Notes: generated by a model not told the origin, from the sequence alone. A DNA stretch of 64,000 nucleotides from Symbiodinium natans (GCA_905221605.1 CAJNDS010000902.1:591762-655761); one strand, 5' to 3'. Counted from the first letter of the stretch, positions 11,974-23,405 are shown. Numbers and translations are program-made.

Positions 11974-12025
11974 GAGCGTGGTCTGGGAGCTCTCTGAAGA
12001 ACTGGGCGTTCTCGCTCAGCGCATG
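11974..12025 (+). CDS. Candidate exon, unknown protein
   Basis: Directly right of a MITE-like element, starting AG|G after CTTGGAG. It reads SVVWELSEELGVLAQRM to a GC donor at 12026; the frame remains open to 12049 (AQECPGMQ). Amphipathic helix character, family not recognised. Confidence 0.35.
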
Positions 12026-12446
12026 GCGCAGGAGTGTCCTGGAATGCAGTCTAGGGTTTAGGGTTTAGGGTTCAGGGTTTAGGGTTCAGGGTTCAGGGCT
12101 TAGGGTTTATAGGGTTTAGGGTTTAGGGTTTAGGGTTTTCTACACCCCAGAACCCTAAACCGCAAACCCTATACCCTAAAACCTAAACCCGAAGCCCTAA
12201 CCCCTACTCGCAGGATCGGGTGACGTAGTAAGTAGCAGGGTTGTTCAGCAGGACGACCCCATTCAGGATTTAACAAATCCTCTTGCTAAACCCTATTCGT
12301 TTAGATTTAAGCCCTAAATCCTCTTCCTAAACCCTATTCGTTTTGGATGTAAGCCCTAAATCCTTTTCCTGAACCCTATTCGTTTAGGATTTAGCCCTAA
12401 ATCCTGTATAACGTTCACTGATGGCAGAACACCCTCCATGCGCAAG

Positions 12447-12488
12447 GGCGATGAGCTTGTCGAGGGAAGCGATGTGGGACATGATCTT
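12447..12488 (+). CDS. Candidate exon, unknown protein
   Basis: Starts AG|G after GCGCAAG and ends before GCAGTC. It reads GDELVEGSDVGHDL in frame 0. The opposite strand is also open here (IMSHIASLDKLIALAHGGC), so strand is not certain; the + reading is preferred because it fits the AG|G...|GC pattern. Confidence 0.25.
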
Positions 12489-12997
12489 GCAGTCGCAAGG
12501 GCACCCCCATAAACCCTAAACCCTAAACCCTAACCCGAAACCCTAAACCCTAAACCCTGAACCCTAACCCTAACCCTAAACCCTAGATCGCCTCAGTATG
12601 CCTCCTTTCGTGAGAAGGGAGAAGAACCGATCCGGGTCCTCCGATCCTCCACGTAAACCCTCACTGTATTTGGGTCTATAGGGCTTAGGGCTTAGGGTTT
12701 AGAGTTGAGGTCTTAGGGTTTAGGGTTTAGGGCTTAGGGTTGGGATTAACGAGGGCGCCGAATTCACCAGTGGTGCCTGAGCTTCTATGTAAAGACGTCG
12801 TCACCCACCCCAAAAAGCCAAAACCCCCAAGCCCTAAACCGCTTAACCCTCAGCCCGCCACCGCTTGCACCCGAACACCAAACCCTGGCCCTAAACCGCT
12901 TAAACTCGTTTGGAAACCCTAAACCCTAAACCGAGGCTTATCGTTCAAAGAAACCCTGCGGGAAATGGGGTTATGTTATTCTTCTTTGTTGTTTTTT

Positions 12998-13162
12998 GGG
13001 GGCGGGGCGGGGGGGGGGGAGCCCGGGGGGGGGGGGCGCGGGGGGAGGGGGGGGTGGGGGGGGGGGTGGGGGCCCGGAGGGCGCTCGCGGGTGGGGGGGT
13101 GGGGGGGTGGGGGGGGGGGGGGGGGGGCGGGTGGGGGGTGGGGGGGGGGGGGGGGTGGGGGT
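12998..13162. repeat. Very G-rich tract
   Basis: About 165 bp of nearly pure G with scattered T, C and A on the + strand, able to form G-quadruplexes. It creates overlapping glycine-rich and proline-rich frames on both strands with no coding meaning. Confidence 0.9.
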
Positions 13163-13171
13163 GGAGGCTAC

Positions 13172-13233
13172 TTATTATGAGTAGGGTTAGAGGTACAGTT
13201 ATAATTGGGTTAGTAAGTACCATGAACCTCCAG
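13172..13233. mobile_element. Fragment of MITE-like family 3
   Basis: CAGTTATAATTGGGTTAGTA followed by AGTACCATGAACCTCCA matches the right end of the full element at 34322-34474. The left end is missing or replaced by the G-rich tract. Confidence 0.6.
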
Positions 13234-13611
13234 TACACCATGAGACGCCAGAACCTCAAAGCCCTAAACCCTAAACCCTAAACCCTAAACCCTAAACCCT
13301 AAACCCTAAACCCTAAACCCTAAACCCCCTAAGACTAAGATTGCAACATGAGCCCGAAGTCTTGGAAGATGAGCTTGTGGCCCGAGTTAGGTTTTTCTTT
13401 AGGGTTTAGGGTTTAGGGTTTAGGGTTTAGGGTTTAGGGTTTAGGGTTTAGGGTTTAGGGTTTAGGGTTTAGGGTTTAGGGTTTAGGGTTTAGGGTTTAG
13501 GGTTTAGGGTTTAGGGCCACAACTCAACAGCCCAAACTCTAGAAGCAAAAAACAAACCCTAAGGGTCCATGTAGAGTACTTCCTCCCAAGCCAGCAGCCC
13601 TAACCAACTCC

Positions 13612-13815
13612 AAACCCCAAACCCTATACGCCCCATAAGCCCTATAAACCCTATAAACCCTATAAACCCTATAAACCCTATAAACCCCATAAACCCTATA
13701 AACCCTATAAACCCCATAAACCCTATAAACCCTATAAACCCTACAAGCCCTAAAACCCTATAAACCCTATAAACCCTATAAACCCTATAAAGCCTACACA
13801 CCCTATAAACCCTAT
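13612..13815. repeat. CCCTATAAA 9-bp array, first
   Basis: About 20 units of CCCTATAAA, a derivative of CCCTAAA with TA inserted, plus CCCCATAAA variants. Longer arrays of the same unit are at 21690-22575 and 22955-23110. Confidence 0.9.
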
Positions 13816-13904
13816 GTACGTAGGACCTCTATGTATAGTGTGGGAAATCCCCTTCTGTATGTCTATATATATATATATACTTATAGGTATCTATAATTAA
13901 AATG

Positions 13905-15855
13905 TTTAAGAAATAAACTTTTTAAGTTTTATAAACTTTACTCTTAAGGCAAAATCTATAAAAATTTATAAAATTTATAAAATGTATAAAGCTTCCTTCT
14001 AAACATGAGCAAACGAGGCTTTATAAATTTTATAAATTTTATAAATTTCACCTTAAGGGAAAAATTTGTTAAATTTGTAAAATTTATAAAGTTTTGGGTT
14101 CAGGCGTCCCGGGAAACCTTTAAAATTTATAAAATCTATAAAATTTATAAAATTTATAAAGCTTCCTTCTAAACTTGAGCAAACCAGGCTTTATAAATTT
14201 TATAAATTTCACCTTAAAGGGTAAAATTTATAAAATTTATAAAATTTATAAAGTTTTGGGTTCAGGCGTCCCGGGAAACCTTTAAATTTTATAAAATTTA
14301 TAAAATTTATAAAATTTATAAAGCTTCCTTCTAAACTTGAGCAAACCAGGCTTTATAAATTTTATAAATTTTATAAATTTCACCTTAAGGGTAAAATTTA
14401 TAAAATTTATAAAATTTATAATATTTATAAAGTTTTGGGTTCAGGCGTCCCGGGAAACCTTTAGAATTTATAAAATTTTTAAAATTTATAAAATTTATAA
14501 AATTTATAAAATTTGTAAAGCTTCCTTCTAAACTTGAGCAAACCAGGCTTTATAAATTTTATAAATTTTATAAATTTCACCTTAAAGGGTAAAATTTATA
14601 AAATTTATAAAATTTATAACGTTTTGGGTTCAGGCGTCCAGGGAAACCTTTAAAATTTATAAAATTTATAAAATTTATAAAATTTATAAAATTTATAAAG
14701 CTTCCTTCTAAACTTGAGCAAACCAGGCTTTATAAATTTTATAAATTTCACCTTAAGGGTTAAATTTTTAAAATTTATAAAATTTATAAAGTTTTGGGTT
14801 CAGGCGTCCCGGGAAACCTTTAAAATTTATAAAATTTTGTAAAATTTATAAAATTTATAAAATTTATAAAGCTTCCTTCTAAACTTGAGCAAACCAGGCT
14901 TTATAAATTTTTATAATTTTTATAAATTTCACAATTAAAGGGTAAAATTTAAAAAATTTTTAAAGTTTTGGGTTCAGGCGTCCCGGGAAACCTTTAAAAT
15001 TTATAAAATTTATAAAATTTATAAAGCTTCCTTCTAAACTTGAGCAAACCAGGCTTTATAAATTTTATAAATTTCACCTTAAGGGTAAAATTTATAAAAT
15101 TTATAAAGTTTTGGGTTCAGGCGTCCCGGGAAACCTTTAAAATTTATGAAATTTATAAAGTTTATAAATTTTCAAAAATTTATAAAGCTTCCTTCTAAAC
15201 TTGAGCAAACCAGGCTTTATAAATTTTATAAATTTTATAAATTTCACCTTAAGGGTAAAATTTATAAAATTTATAAAATTTATAAAGTTTTGGGTTCAGG
15301 CGTCCCGGGAAACCTTTAAAATTTATAAAATTTATAAAATTGATAAATTTTTTTAAAATTTATAAAATTTATAAAATTTATAAAATTTAAAAAGCTTCCT
15401 TCTAAACTTGAGCAAAACAGGCTTTATAAATTTTTGTAAATTTTATAAATTTCACCTTAAGGGTAAAATTTATAAAATTTATAAAATTTATAAAGTTTTG
15501 GGTTCAGGCGTCCCGGGAAACCTTTAAAATTTATAAAATTTATAAAATTTATAAAATTTATAAAATTTATAAAATTTATAAAATTTATAAAGCTTCCTTC
15601 TAAACTTGAGCAAACCAGGCTTTATAAATTTTATAAATTGTATAAATTTCACCTTAAAGGGTAATTTTTATAAAATTTATAAAATTTATAAAGTTTTGGG
15701 TTCAGGCGTCCCGGGAAACCTTTAAAATTTATAAAATTTATAAAATTTATAAAATTTATAAAAATTTATAAAGCTTCCTTCTAAACTTCAGCAAACCAGG
15801 CTTTATAAATTTTATAAATATCACCTTAAGGGTAAAATTTATAAAAAAAAATTTA
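13905..15855. repeat. AT-rich satellite, left arm of a giant inverted repeat
   Basis: Eleven or so tandem units of 140-210 bp. Each has AAGCTTCCTTCTAAACTTGA, CAAACCAGGCTTTATAAA, CACCTTAAGGGTAAAA and GGGTTCAGGCGTCCCGGGAA, separated by runs of AAATTTAT. The AAGCTTCC block recurs near 13988, 14159, 14321, 14518, 14698, 14868, 15024, 15186, 15392, 15589 and 15770. Length varies by the number of AAATTTATA words. No gene. Confidence 0.95.
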
Positions 15856-17990
15856 TAAAAATTTATAAAGCCTGGTTTGCTGAAGTTTAGAAGGAAGCTT
15901 TATAAATTTTATAAATTTTTTAAATTTTATAAATTTCATACATTTTATAAATTTTATAAATTTTAAAGGTTTCCCGGGACGCCTGAACCCAAAACTTTAT
16001 AAATTTTATAAATTTTATAAATTTTACCCTTTAAGGTGAAATTTATAAAATTTATAAAAATTTATAAAGCCTGGTTTGCTCAAGCTTAGAAGGAAGCTTT
16101 ATAAATTTTATAAATTTTATAAATTTTATAAATTTTAAAAATTTTATAAATTCTAAAGGTTTCCCGGGACGCCTGAACCCAAAACTTTATAAATTTTATA
16201 AATTTTTTAAATTTTACCCTTAAGGTGAAATTTCTAAAATTTATAAAATTTATAAAGCCTGGTTTGCTCAAGTTTAGAAGGAAGCTTTATAAATTTTATA
16301 AATTTTTATAAATTTTTTAAACTTTATAAATTTTATAAATTTTATAAATTTTATCAATTTTATAGATTTTAAAGGTTTCCCGGGACGCCTGAACCCAAAA
16401 CTTTATAAATTTTATAAATTTTATATATTTTACCCTTTAAGGTGAAATTTATAAAATTTATAAAATTTATAAAATTTATAAAAATTTATAAAGCCTGGTT
16501 TGCTCAAGTTTAGAAGGAAGCTTTATAAATTTTTTTAAATTTTATAAATTTTATGAATTGTATAAATTGTATAAATTTTAAAAATTTTACCCTTAAGGTG
16601 AAAATTATAAAATTTATAAAATTTATAAAGCCTGGTTTGCTCAAGTTTAGAAGGAAGCTTTATAAATATTATAAATTTTATAAATTTTATAAATTTTGTA
16701 AATTTTAAAGGTTTCCCGGGACGCCTGAACCCAAAACTTTATAAATTTTATAAACTTTATAAATTTTACCCTTTAAGGTGAAATTTATAAAATTTATAAA
16801 ATTTATAAAATTTATAAAATTTGTAAAATTTATAAAGCCTGGTTTGCTCAAGTTTAGAAGGAAGCTTTATAAATTTTATAAATTTTATAAATTTTATTAA
16901 TTTTATAAATTGTATAAATTTTGTAAATTTTCCCCTTAAGGTGAAATTTATAAAATGTATAAAAATTTATAAAGCCTGTTTTGCTCAAGTTTAGAAGGAA
17001 GCTTTATAAATTTTATATATTTTTTTAAATTTTATAAATATTATAAATTTTATAAATTTTAAAGGTTTCCCGGGACGCCTGAACCCAAAACTTTATAAAT
17101 TTTATAAATTTTATAAATTTTACCCTTAAGGTGAAATTTATAAAATTTATAAAATTTATAAAGCCTGGTTTGCTCAAGTTTAGAAGGAAGCTTTATAAAT
17201 TTTATAAATTTTACAAAATTTTATAAATTTTAAAGGTTTCCCGGGACGCCTGAACCCAAAACTTTATAAATTTTATAAATTTTAAAGGTTTCCCGGGACA
17301 CCTGAACCCAAAACTTTATAACTTTCATAAATTTTATAAATTTGACCCTTTAAGGTGAAATTTATAAAATTTTATAAAATTTATAAAGCCTGGTTTGCTC
17401 AAGTTTAGAAGGGCGCTTTTTAAATTTTATAAATTGTATAAATTTTAGAGATTTTATAAATTTTATTAAATTTAAAGGTTTCCCGGGACGCCTGAACCCA
17501 AATCTTTATAAATTTTATAAATTTTACAAATTTTACCCTTTAAGGTGAAATTTATCAAATTTATAAAATTTATAAAGCCTGGTTTGCTCAAGTTTAGAAG
17601 GAAGCTTTATAAATTTTATAAGGTTTAAAAAGTTTTATAAATTTAATAAATTTTAAGGTTTCCGGGGACGCCTGAACCCAAAACTTTATAAATTTTATAA
17701 GTTCTATAAATGTTACTCTTAAGGTGAAATTTTATAACTTATAAAGCCTGGTTTGCTCAAGTGTAGAAGGAAGCTTTATAAATTTATAAACTTATACATT
17801 TAAGAAAGTTTATAAGTTTTATGAATTTTACAGTTTCCTCGGACGCCTGAAACCCATTTTTTTTTTAAGTTGTATAAATTTTATACATCTTACCCTTTAA
17901 GGTGAAATTTAAAAATTTTTTTATAAAATTTATGAAATTTATACAGTTTATAAAGCCTGGTTTGCTCAAGTGTAGAAGGAAGCTTAATAA
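15856..17990. repeat. AT-rich satellite, right arm of a giant inverted repeat
   Basis: The same unit in the opposite orientation, about 12 copies (GGTTTGCTCAAGTTTAGAAG near 15872, 16071, 16260, 16495, 16631, 16840, 16978, 17165 and so on). The units degenerate towards 17.9 kb. Some units lack the CCCGGGACGCCTGAA part. Confidence 0.95.
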
Positions 17991-18984
17991 ATTAAATACT
18001 TTAAATAGTTTAAATAATTTATTCACGGAAGTGATACTCATGTAAAACAATCCCATTACTTCAACGAATTAAGCTATTTAACGAGACTTCTTCACTTCAA
18101 ACTCTCCCGCGTCCCTGATGAAGTATGTCCCCTGTGAGGGCTTGGAATTCGTTTGCTTGCGAAGGGGTGCGGGGATGAGGCGGAAAAAGGAATAATGAAA
18201 TTATTTAAATCATGTGAATTATATAAATTATTGAAATTATTTAAATGGTCTGGCTGTTGGAGGAATGAATTTATTTGAATAATTAAATTCTTGAGGCCCC
18301 AAAATATTTTAAATAATTAAACTGTTTATATTATTTAAATTATATTTGGGGCCTACCGAATGTAATTATTCAAATAAATTCATTCCTCCCGAATGTAATT
18401 ATTCAAATAAATTCATTCCTCCAACAGCCAGACCGTTCAAATAATTTAAATATTTCAAATAATTTAAATCATTTACATAATTTAAATAAATAATTTAATT
18501 ATTCAAATCCCTGATTTGAATACTTAAATTCTTTTGGGAGGCCGCAGAATTTAAATAATTTAACTATTTAAGTCCCTGATTTGAATAATTAAACTCTTTT
18601 GGGAGGCCCCAGAACTTACATACGTTAATTACTCAAATCCCTGATGTGAATAATTAAATTCTTTTGGGGGGCACCAGAATTAAATTATTTTATAAGTGTT
18701 ACAAATTTTGTTTTTTTGCATTATTAACTTCTGGTATTCAATTCTTTTCACCACCCAGAATTCATTCCAGAGGTTACAATATTAATACGAGAATGAAGTG
18801 AACATGTGAACGAATGAACGGGGCATTCTTTGTGTTCTCTTTTTGCGCGCCCACTATTATCTTCTTTCAACTAATCTCAACAGATACAGTGAATGAAATG
18901 AATGTGTGATCTGTGATTTAGCGAAAGAAAGAAGATAATGGGGGCGTTCATTTCACTTTGTTCATTCACTTTCTATTTTAGTAT
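17991..18984. other. AT-rich flank without recognisable gene
   Basis: Rich in AATTATTTAAAT words and direct repeats of TCCCTGATTTGAATAATTAA followed by CTTTTGGGAGGC near 18510, 18572 and 18630. It contains the perfect inverted repeat listed at 18247-18434. No coding frame. Confidence 0.6.
18247..18434. mobile_element. Perfect 39-bp inverted-repeat element
   Basis: The 39 bases at 18247-18285 (starting GGTCTGGCTGTTGGAGGAAT) are the exact reverse complement of 18396-18434. The interior is itself roughly palindromic (GAGGCCCCAAAATATTTT against ATATTTGGGGCCT). A partial direct copy of the right arm lies just inside it (18362-18390). This is a foldback or MITE-like structure; no coding capacity. 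Confidence 0.8.
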
Positions 18985-19275
18985 TTTGGATTCTTAGGGT
19001 AGACTCGATTATTAAGGGAAGCTTTTTAGGGTAGCCTGTATTCTTAGGGCTGAGTTCTTGTTTGGTGGTGGCCTGTATTCTTACGATAAGCCTGGATTCT
19101 TAGGCTTGAGCTTGCTTTTTGGTGGTAGCCTGGTGTTTTAGAGTAGCCTGGGTTCTTAAGGTAGCCTGGATTCTTGGGGTAGCCCATTCTTGGGGTTGTT
19201 TTTTTTTGTTTTGGTGGTAGCCTGGATTCTTAGGGTAGCTTTGGATTCTTAGGGTAGCCCAAATTCTTAGGGTCC
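18985..19275. repeat. Degenerate minisatellite, GTAGCCTGGATTCTTAGG
   Basis: Roughly ten diverged copies of an 18-22 bp unit (GGTAGCCTGGATTCTTAGG) in direct orientation. No gene. Confidence 0.75.
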
Positions 19276-19690
19276 AATCTAAGGGATAGAGAAAGGCCTT
19301 CAAAGCTTTTATTGAGGGTAAAGGAGAGATCTCAAGAAAAAAGGTAGTAGAGCTCCGTCGTTGCCTATGACGGCTTCTCTTACTGCTTGAGAAACATTTC
19401 TGAAACACAGAAATTGTAGAGAACTCTCTTTCATTTCCTGCAAAAAGATAGAGGAGGTCTCTCATGACCTATTGCGAGAGACAGAAGCTCTTTCAGGTAA
19501 AAAATAGGAAACGGTAGAGCTGAGAATTTCTCTACCTATTGACGAGACACAAAAGAGAGGGCGTGAGAGAGCTCTTATGATTTCTTTTGTATTACCAATG
19601 CAATCTTTCTATCTCTGAGTAGGAGACGAAAGAAGAGCCTTCTATCTTCTCATAGGAATCAAAAGAAGTCCTGTGTAGGAAACGAAGAGA
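19276..19690. repeat. Old direct duplication, copy 1 (GA-rich)
   Basis: The series AGAAAGGCCTTC, GGGTAAAGGAGAGATCTC, TAGAGAACTCTCTTTC, TCTCATGACCTATTGCGAGA and TATCTCTGAGTAGGAGA recurs in the same order at 20685-21060. No convincing coding frame in either copy. Confidence 0.7.
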
Positions 19691-20122
19691 CCTTTGATAA
19701 ACAAGAACAAAAGAATGGAAACGAATCGACGTCATCCTCTCTGTTTATTTATAATAAGAGATGGGGCATTAAGAGCTCCTCTATTCTTTTGGAAATGGAA
19801 TAACTTGTGTCCCTCCTGAGTGGAGGATCTCTCTTTCGAAGACATCAGAGATCCCCTCTATGCCCCTCTGTCTCGCAATCGGAAATGAGAGAGCCCATTC
19901 CCCCCCCCCCCCGCCCCCCTACCTTCTCATAGCAAATGAAAAACGGAAATGAACGATGTCCTCGATCTGTTAATGCAGAATGAGAGACCTCTCTGTCTCC
20001 TAATGGAACATGAAAAACCTCATGTATTTTATTTTCAATAAAAGATCCCTCTCTCGAGGAAATGAGAGATCCTTCCCGATATCTCTTTCTAGGAAACACT
20101 TCTTCAAGTGGGAGAAAGACTT
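19691..20122. other. GA/CT-rich unique stretch
   Basis: Purine/pyrimidine-skewed DNA with many GAGAGATC-type words and a C-run near 19898-19910. Open frames here are short and biased; I see no gene. Confidence 0.5.
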
Positions 20123-20208
20123 TTGCAAGATTACGCAGTCCAACCCCACCTCGCGTTGCCTGTTATTGCAAGATTACGCAGTCCAACCCCACCTCGCGTT
20201 GCCTGTTA
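20123..20208. repeat. 43-bp tandem duplication
   Basis: Two identical 43-bp units, 20123-20165 and 20166-20208, each beginning TTGCAAGATTACGCAGTCCA. Perfect identity implies a recent duplication. Confidence 0.95.
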
Positions 20209-20684
20209 AAAACTACTCCCAGCCCCTAAAAATCCGGGGTGAAGGGCCTACCGCTACTTGTGAGGAACCTGATGCTCGGGATCAGGTGTTGGAACTTGTC
20301 TTCTGTGTCCCAGACCGGCAGAAGAGAGACGATGTGTGTGCATGTTCAAGATGTCTCGTAGACCACGCCCTACGAAGCTGCAGCGGCTGCAAGACCATAT
20401 CGGCTGGAAATGCTGACGTGCTCTGCTGGTTTGAAGTTTCTTGTGCGCCTTGGCCCCAGCAATGCAGCCTGCCATGAGGAATAAGGGTAAATAAGGCTAA
20501 GGAGCTCTGTCATTCCCTAAAGAAAGAAGGAGAGCGGGGATACCTTGGAGGAGCCTTTTCAGAAGAGACTCATCCCCTTCAAAGAGACAAAGGAGCTTTC
20601 AGATGACCCATTTAAAGATAGAATAGACTCTCTCACATAAACGATAGAAACTGATGAGTTGTGTAATGTCCCCACTTAAGGAGT
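20209..20684. other. Unique island, no assignable gene
   Basis: GC-richer than its surroundings. A + frame is open from before the 43-bp duplication to 20477 and ends in a cysteine-containing stretch (CSRCLVDHALRSCSGCKTIS), but the opposite strand is open as well and there are no conserved motifs. Could be a gene or transposon fragment. Confidence 0.3.
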
Positions 20685-21060
20685 AAAGAAAGGCCTTCAC
20701 ATGTTTAGTTGTTTTATTTAGGGTAAAGGAGAGATCTCTCGTAAAAAGTTCGAAGGGCTTTGTCATTTCTTATGAAGAGATAAAGGGCTTCTCTTATGAC
20801 CTCTTCATTGATAGAGAAGCTATTTCTGAAAAGACTGACATAGTAGAGAACTCTCTTTCTTTTCCTGCGCAAAGCTAGCGGAGGCCTCTCATGACATATT
20901 GCGAGACTGAGATAGAAGATAGGAGATCGTAGAGATGTGAGCTCCCCTACCCAGTGTCGGGAGATTAAGACGCTCTTATTCGTTTGCGAAAGAGTTACTC
21001 TATCTCTGAGTAGGAGATGAAATAGCTCCTATATCTTCTCATAGAAAATGAAAGAACACT
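20685..21060. repeat. Old direct duplication, copy 2 (GA-rich)
   Basis: Diverged copy of 19276-19690 with the landmark words in the same order. Orientation is the same, spacing about 1.4 kb. Confidence 0.7.
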
Positions 21061-21689
21061 TGTGTTTTTTGTGTTTGTTATATGGTTACACCAGATTGAC
21101 CAGCAGCCTCGCCCACCTTGTGCCAGTGTGAGAGTCGAAACTTCATTTCCGGGTGGAATATGACAACGACTACTACGTAATGAAGACATCTTGTACAACC
21201 AGTGCTTTGAGCGAAAAATGTCTTGAAGATTTCAACAACCATACGTCATATATATATATATATGCACTCATGTATAAATCTATGTCACATACTTATTCTG
21301 TGTTTTGTAAGGGCAGGTTTTCGTGCCCACCTTTTATTTCAGATTCTTGTTTACGAGTGTCTACAGAGGCAAGATTCAATGTTTGATTCGGGGTTTTTTT
21401 CAACTTCAGGGCAACACAAGTTGTGTTTACTTTGGTTTGGACTTTGGATTGAAGTGTTTGTAAAGGCAGAGTTAAACTTGTATTCTTGGTTGAAAATGTC
21501 TTTCTAAAGGTTTTGTCCGCGTTGCAGAAGTTAATGTTTGCATTTGGTTTGGTGTTGTGTTCAAGGGAATTTGCGAGGAGGAACTTGCAATTTACGATCG
21601 GTTTGATATTCGGTTTAGTGAAAATCTACTTGCACAGACAAGTTTTAAGATTGAAAAAAAAGCGGTTCCCACATTGTACGTAAAGGTCC
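21061..21689. other. AT-rich unique stretch
   Basis: Contains a TA microsatellite near 21250 and several short hydrophobic frames without conserved features. I see no gene. Confidence 0.5.
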
Positions 21690-22575
21690 ATGGCACATAA
21701 ACCCTATATACCCTATAAACCCTATAAACCCCATAAACCCTATAAACCCTATAAACCCCATAAACCCTATAAACCCTATAAACCCTATGAAGCCTATGAA
21801 CCCTATAAACCCTATAAACCCTATCAACCCCATAAACCCTATAAACCCCATAAACCCTATAACCCCCATAAACCCTATAAACCCTATAAACCCCATAAAC
21901 CCTATACACCCTATAAACCCTATGAACCTTATAAACCCCATAAACCCTATAAACCCTATAAACCCTATAAACCCTATAAACCCCATAAACCCTATAAACC
22001 CTATAAACCTTATAAGCCCTATAAACCCTATGAACCCTATAAACCTTATAAGCCCTATAAACCCTATGAACCCTATAAACCCTGTAAACCCTATAAGCCC
22101 TAAAACACTATAAACCCTAAAAACCCTATATACCCTATAAACCCTATAAACCCTATAAACCCTATAAACCCTATAAACCCTATAAACCCCATGAACCCTA
22201 TAAACCCTATAAACCCTATGAACCCTATAAACCCTATAAGCCCTATAAGCCCTAAAACCCTATAAACCCTATAAACCCTATAAACCCTATAACCCCTATA
22301 AACCCCATAAACCCTATAAACCCTATAAACCCTATAAACCCTATAAACCCATAAACCCTGTAAACCCTATAAACCCCATAAACCCTATAAACCCTATAAA
22401 CCCTATAAACCCTATAAACCCTATAAACCCCATAAACCCTATAAACCCTATAAACCCTATAAACCCTATAAACCCTATAAACCCTATAAACCCTATAAAC
22501 CCGATAAACCCTCTAAACCCAATAAACCCAATAAACCCTATAAACCCTATAAACCCCATAAACCCTATAAAACAC
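21690..22575. repeat. CCCTATAAA 9-bp array, main
   Basis: About 95 units of CCCTATAAA with CCCCATAAA, CCCTATGAA and CCCTATAAG variants. Because the unit is 9 bp, all frames stay open and give NPI, KPY or GFI tripeptide repeats that have no coding meaning. Confidence 0.95.
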
Positions 22576-22578
22576 TAA

Positions 22579-22950
22579 AATATCCCTATAAACCCTATAA
22601 ATATCGTACTGGCCGTGCATGACGCGCTGAGGAGCGCCATAAACGTTATCGCTCATGAGGAAAGAACCTTATGCATGGGGGACCTTGATGACATTGTCGA
22701 GGCGGCCAAGAACATGGAGGAATTGCCATCAAGGGAGAACGCCGTTGGAGGGCTGAATATGACCGAAGAAGATGACTACCAATACGTTTTGATGATAGCG
22801 ATGGGGTATCACGCTGCACAGTTCATAGCGAGAATCTGTGATGGCAAAGAGATGCCTGGATTCTTGGCCCAGATCGTGGCGTGGTGGGCTGCGAGGGACA
22901 TTGTGCTTCATAGAGACAGACATGAGGTTCTGGAGATGTTGCCCTACAAG
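22579..22950 (+). CDS. Coding-like island inside the CCCTATAAA array, unknown protein
   Basis: A unique island of about 350 bp interrupts the 9-bp array. One + frame is open through it, from a stop at 22576 and on into the array on the right. There is no ATG at the left edge (GTG at 22615 is the first near-start; the first ATG is at 22675), so it is better read as an exon or gene fragment. The roughly 110 residues are of normal composition and helical, with segments such as HDALRSAINVIAHEERTLCM, DDYQYVLMIAMGYHAAQFIA and LAQIVAWWAARDIVLH. I do not recognise the family. Composition and periodicity differ completely from the array around it. Confidence 0.55.
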
Positions 22951-22954
22951 CCCT

Positions 22955-23115
22955 CAAACCCTATAAACCCTACAAACACTATAAACCCTATAAACCCTAT
23001 AAACCTTATAAACCCTATAAACCCTATAAACCCTATAAACCCTTAAAACCCTAAAAAACCCTATGAACCCTATAAACCCTATAAACCCTAAACCCTATAA
23101 GCCCTACAAGCCCTA
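22955..23115. repeat. CCCTATAAA array, right of the island
   Basis: About 15 units, continuing the main array after the coding-like island. Confidence 0.9.
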
Positions 23116-23178
23116 AAACCCAAGGTGCTGACTCTCCGAAGCCCCCTTTTTCGCCTCGGCAGCCGCTATTGATTCATC

Positions 23179-23394
23179 CTAGGATGCCCAGTAGCACCCT
23201 TGTTCCCTTTTTGGGGGGTTTAGGTTCCCTTACTTAGTGGCTCAAAACCCAACTTTTCAACTTTTGGGCTTCTTATAAGGCAGTTTATTCTGAAAGTTTC
23301 AACTTTTATTTGCTTGGGTTTTGGGCCAGTAAGCTTATAAACCCCTTTAAGCAAAAAAGGGCGCCCTTTTTAAGCCTTGGTTACTGGGCAGCCG
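23179..23394. mobile_element. MITE-like family 1, long form
   Basis: Left end CTAGGATGCCCAGTAG, right end TTACTGGGCAGCC followed by GGG in place of TAG. The interior is the long form and almost the same as at 7815-8031. The candidate exon at 23406 starts only about 12 bp beyond the element, so it lies at the 3' end of an intron. Confidence 0.85.
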
Positions 23395-23405
23395 GGCATC
23401 CCAAG

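Larger units (their letters stand above)
5961..13530. repeat. Interspersed telomere-type arrays, second block
   Basis: Same architecture as the first block. Arrays include 6400-6445, 6735-6775, 8280-8345, 8630-8690, 10056-10110, 10255-10345, 10739-10850, 11160-11227, 11701-11804, 13258-13326 and 13399-13517. Variants include CCCTCAA (7080-7130), TTGAGGG (8080-8190) and CCCTAAGCCCTTAAA (10490-10610). Islands listed separately are candidate exons or MITE-like elements; the others show no recognisable gene. Confidence 0.9.

Noticed and set aside
12406-12502. Minus-strand exon reading IMSHIASLDKLIALAHGGC
   Set aside because: Plausible as peptide, but the + strand reading fits the AG|G...|GC boundary pattern and the orientation of neighbouring exons better.
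12910-13281. Glycine-rich and proline-rich ORFs
   Set aside because: Derived from the G-rich tract; mutually overlapping on both strands.
15869-15900. Dinoflagellate spliced-leader sequence in the satellite (GGTTTGCTCAAG)
   Set aside because: It shares only GCTCAAG with the known leader ending; the CCGTAGCCATTTTGG part is missing, and I saw no match elsewhere in the window.
13905-17990. CRISPR array
   Set aside because: Units are regularly spaced but the spacers are AAATTTATA low-complexity runs, and the orientation flips at the centre; this is a eukaryotic satellite.
21592-23046. Long ORFs made of NPI, KPY, GFI or YRV repeats
   Set aside because: By-products of a 9-bp CCCTATAAA array, open in several frames on both strands. 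Only the unique island at 22579-22950 was kept.
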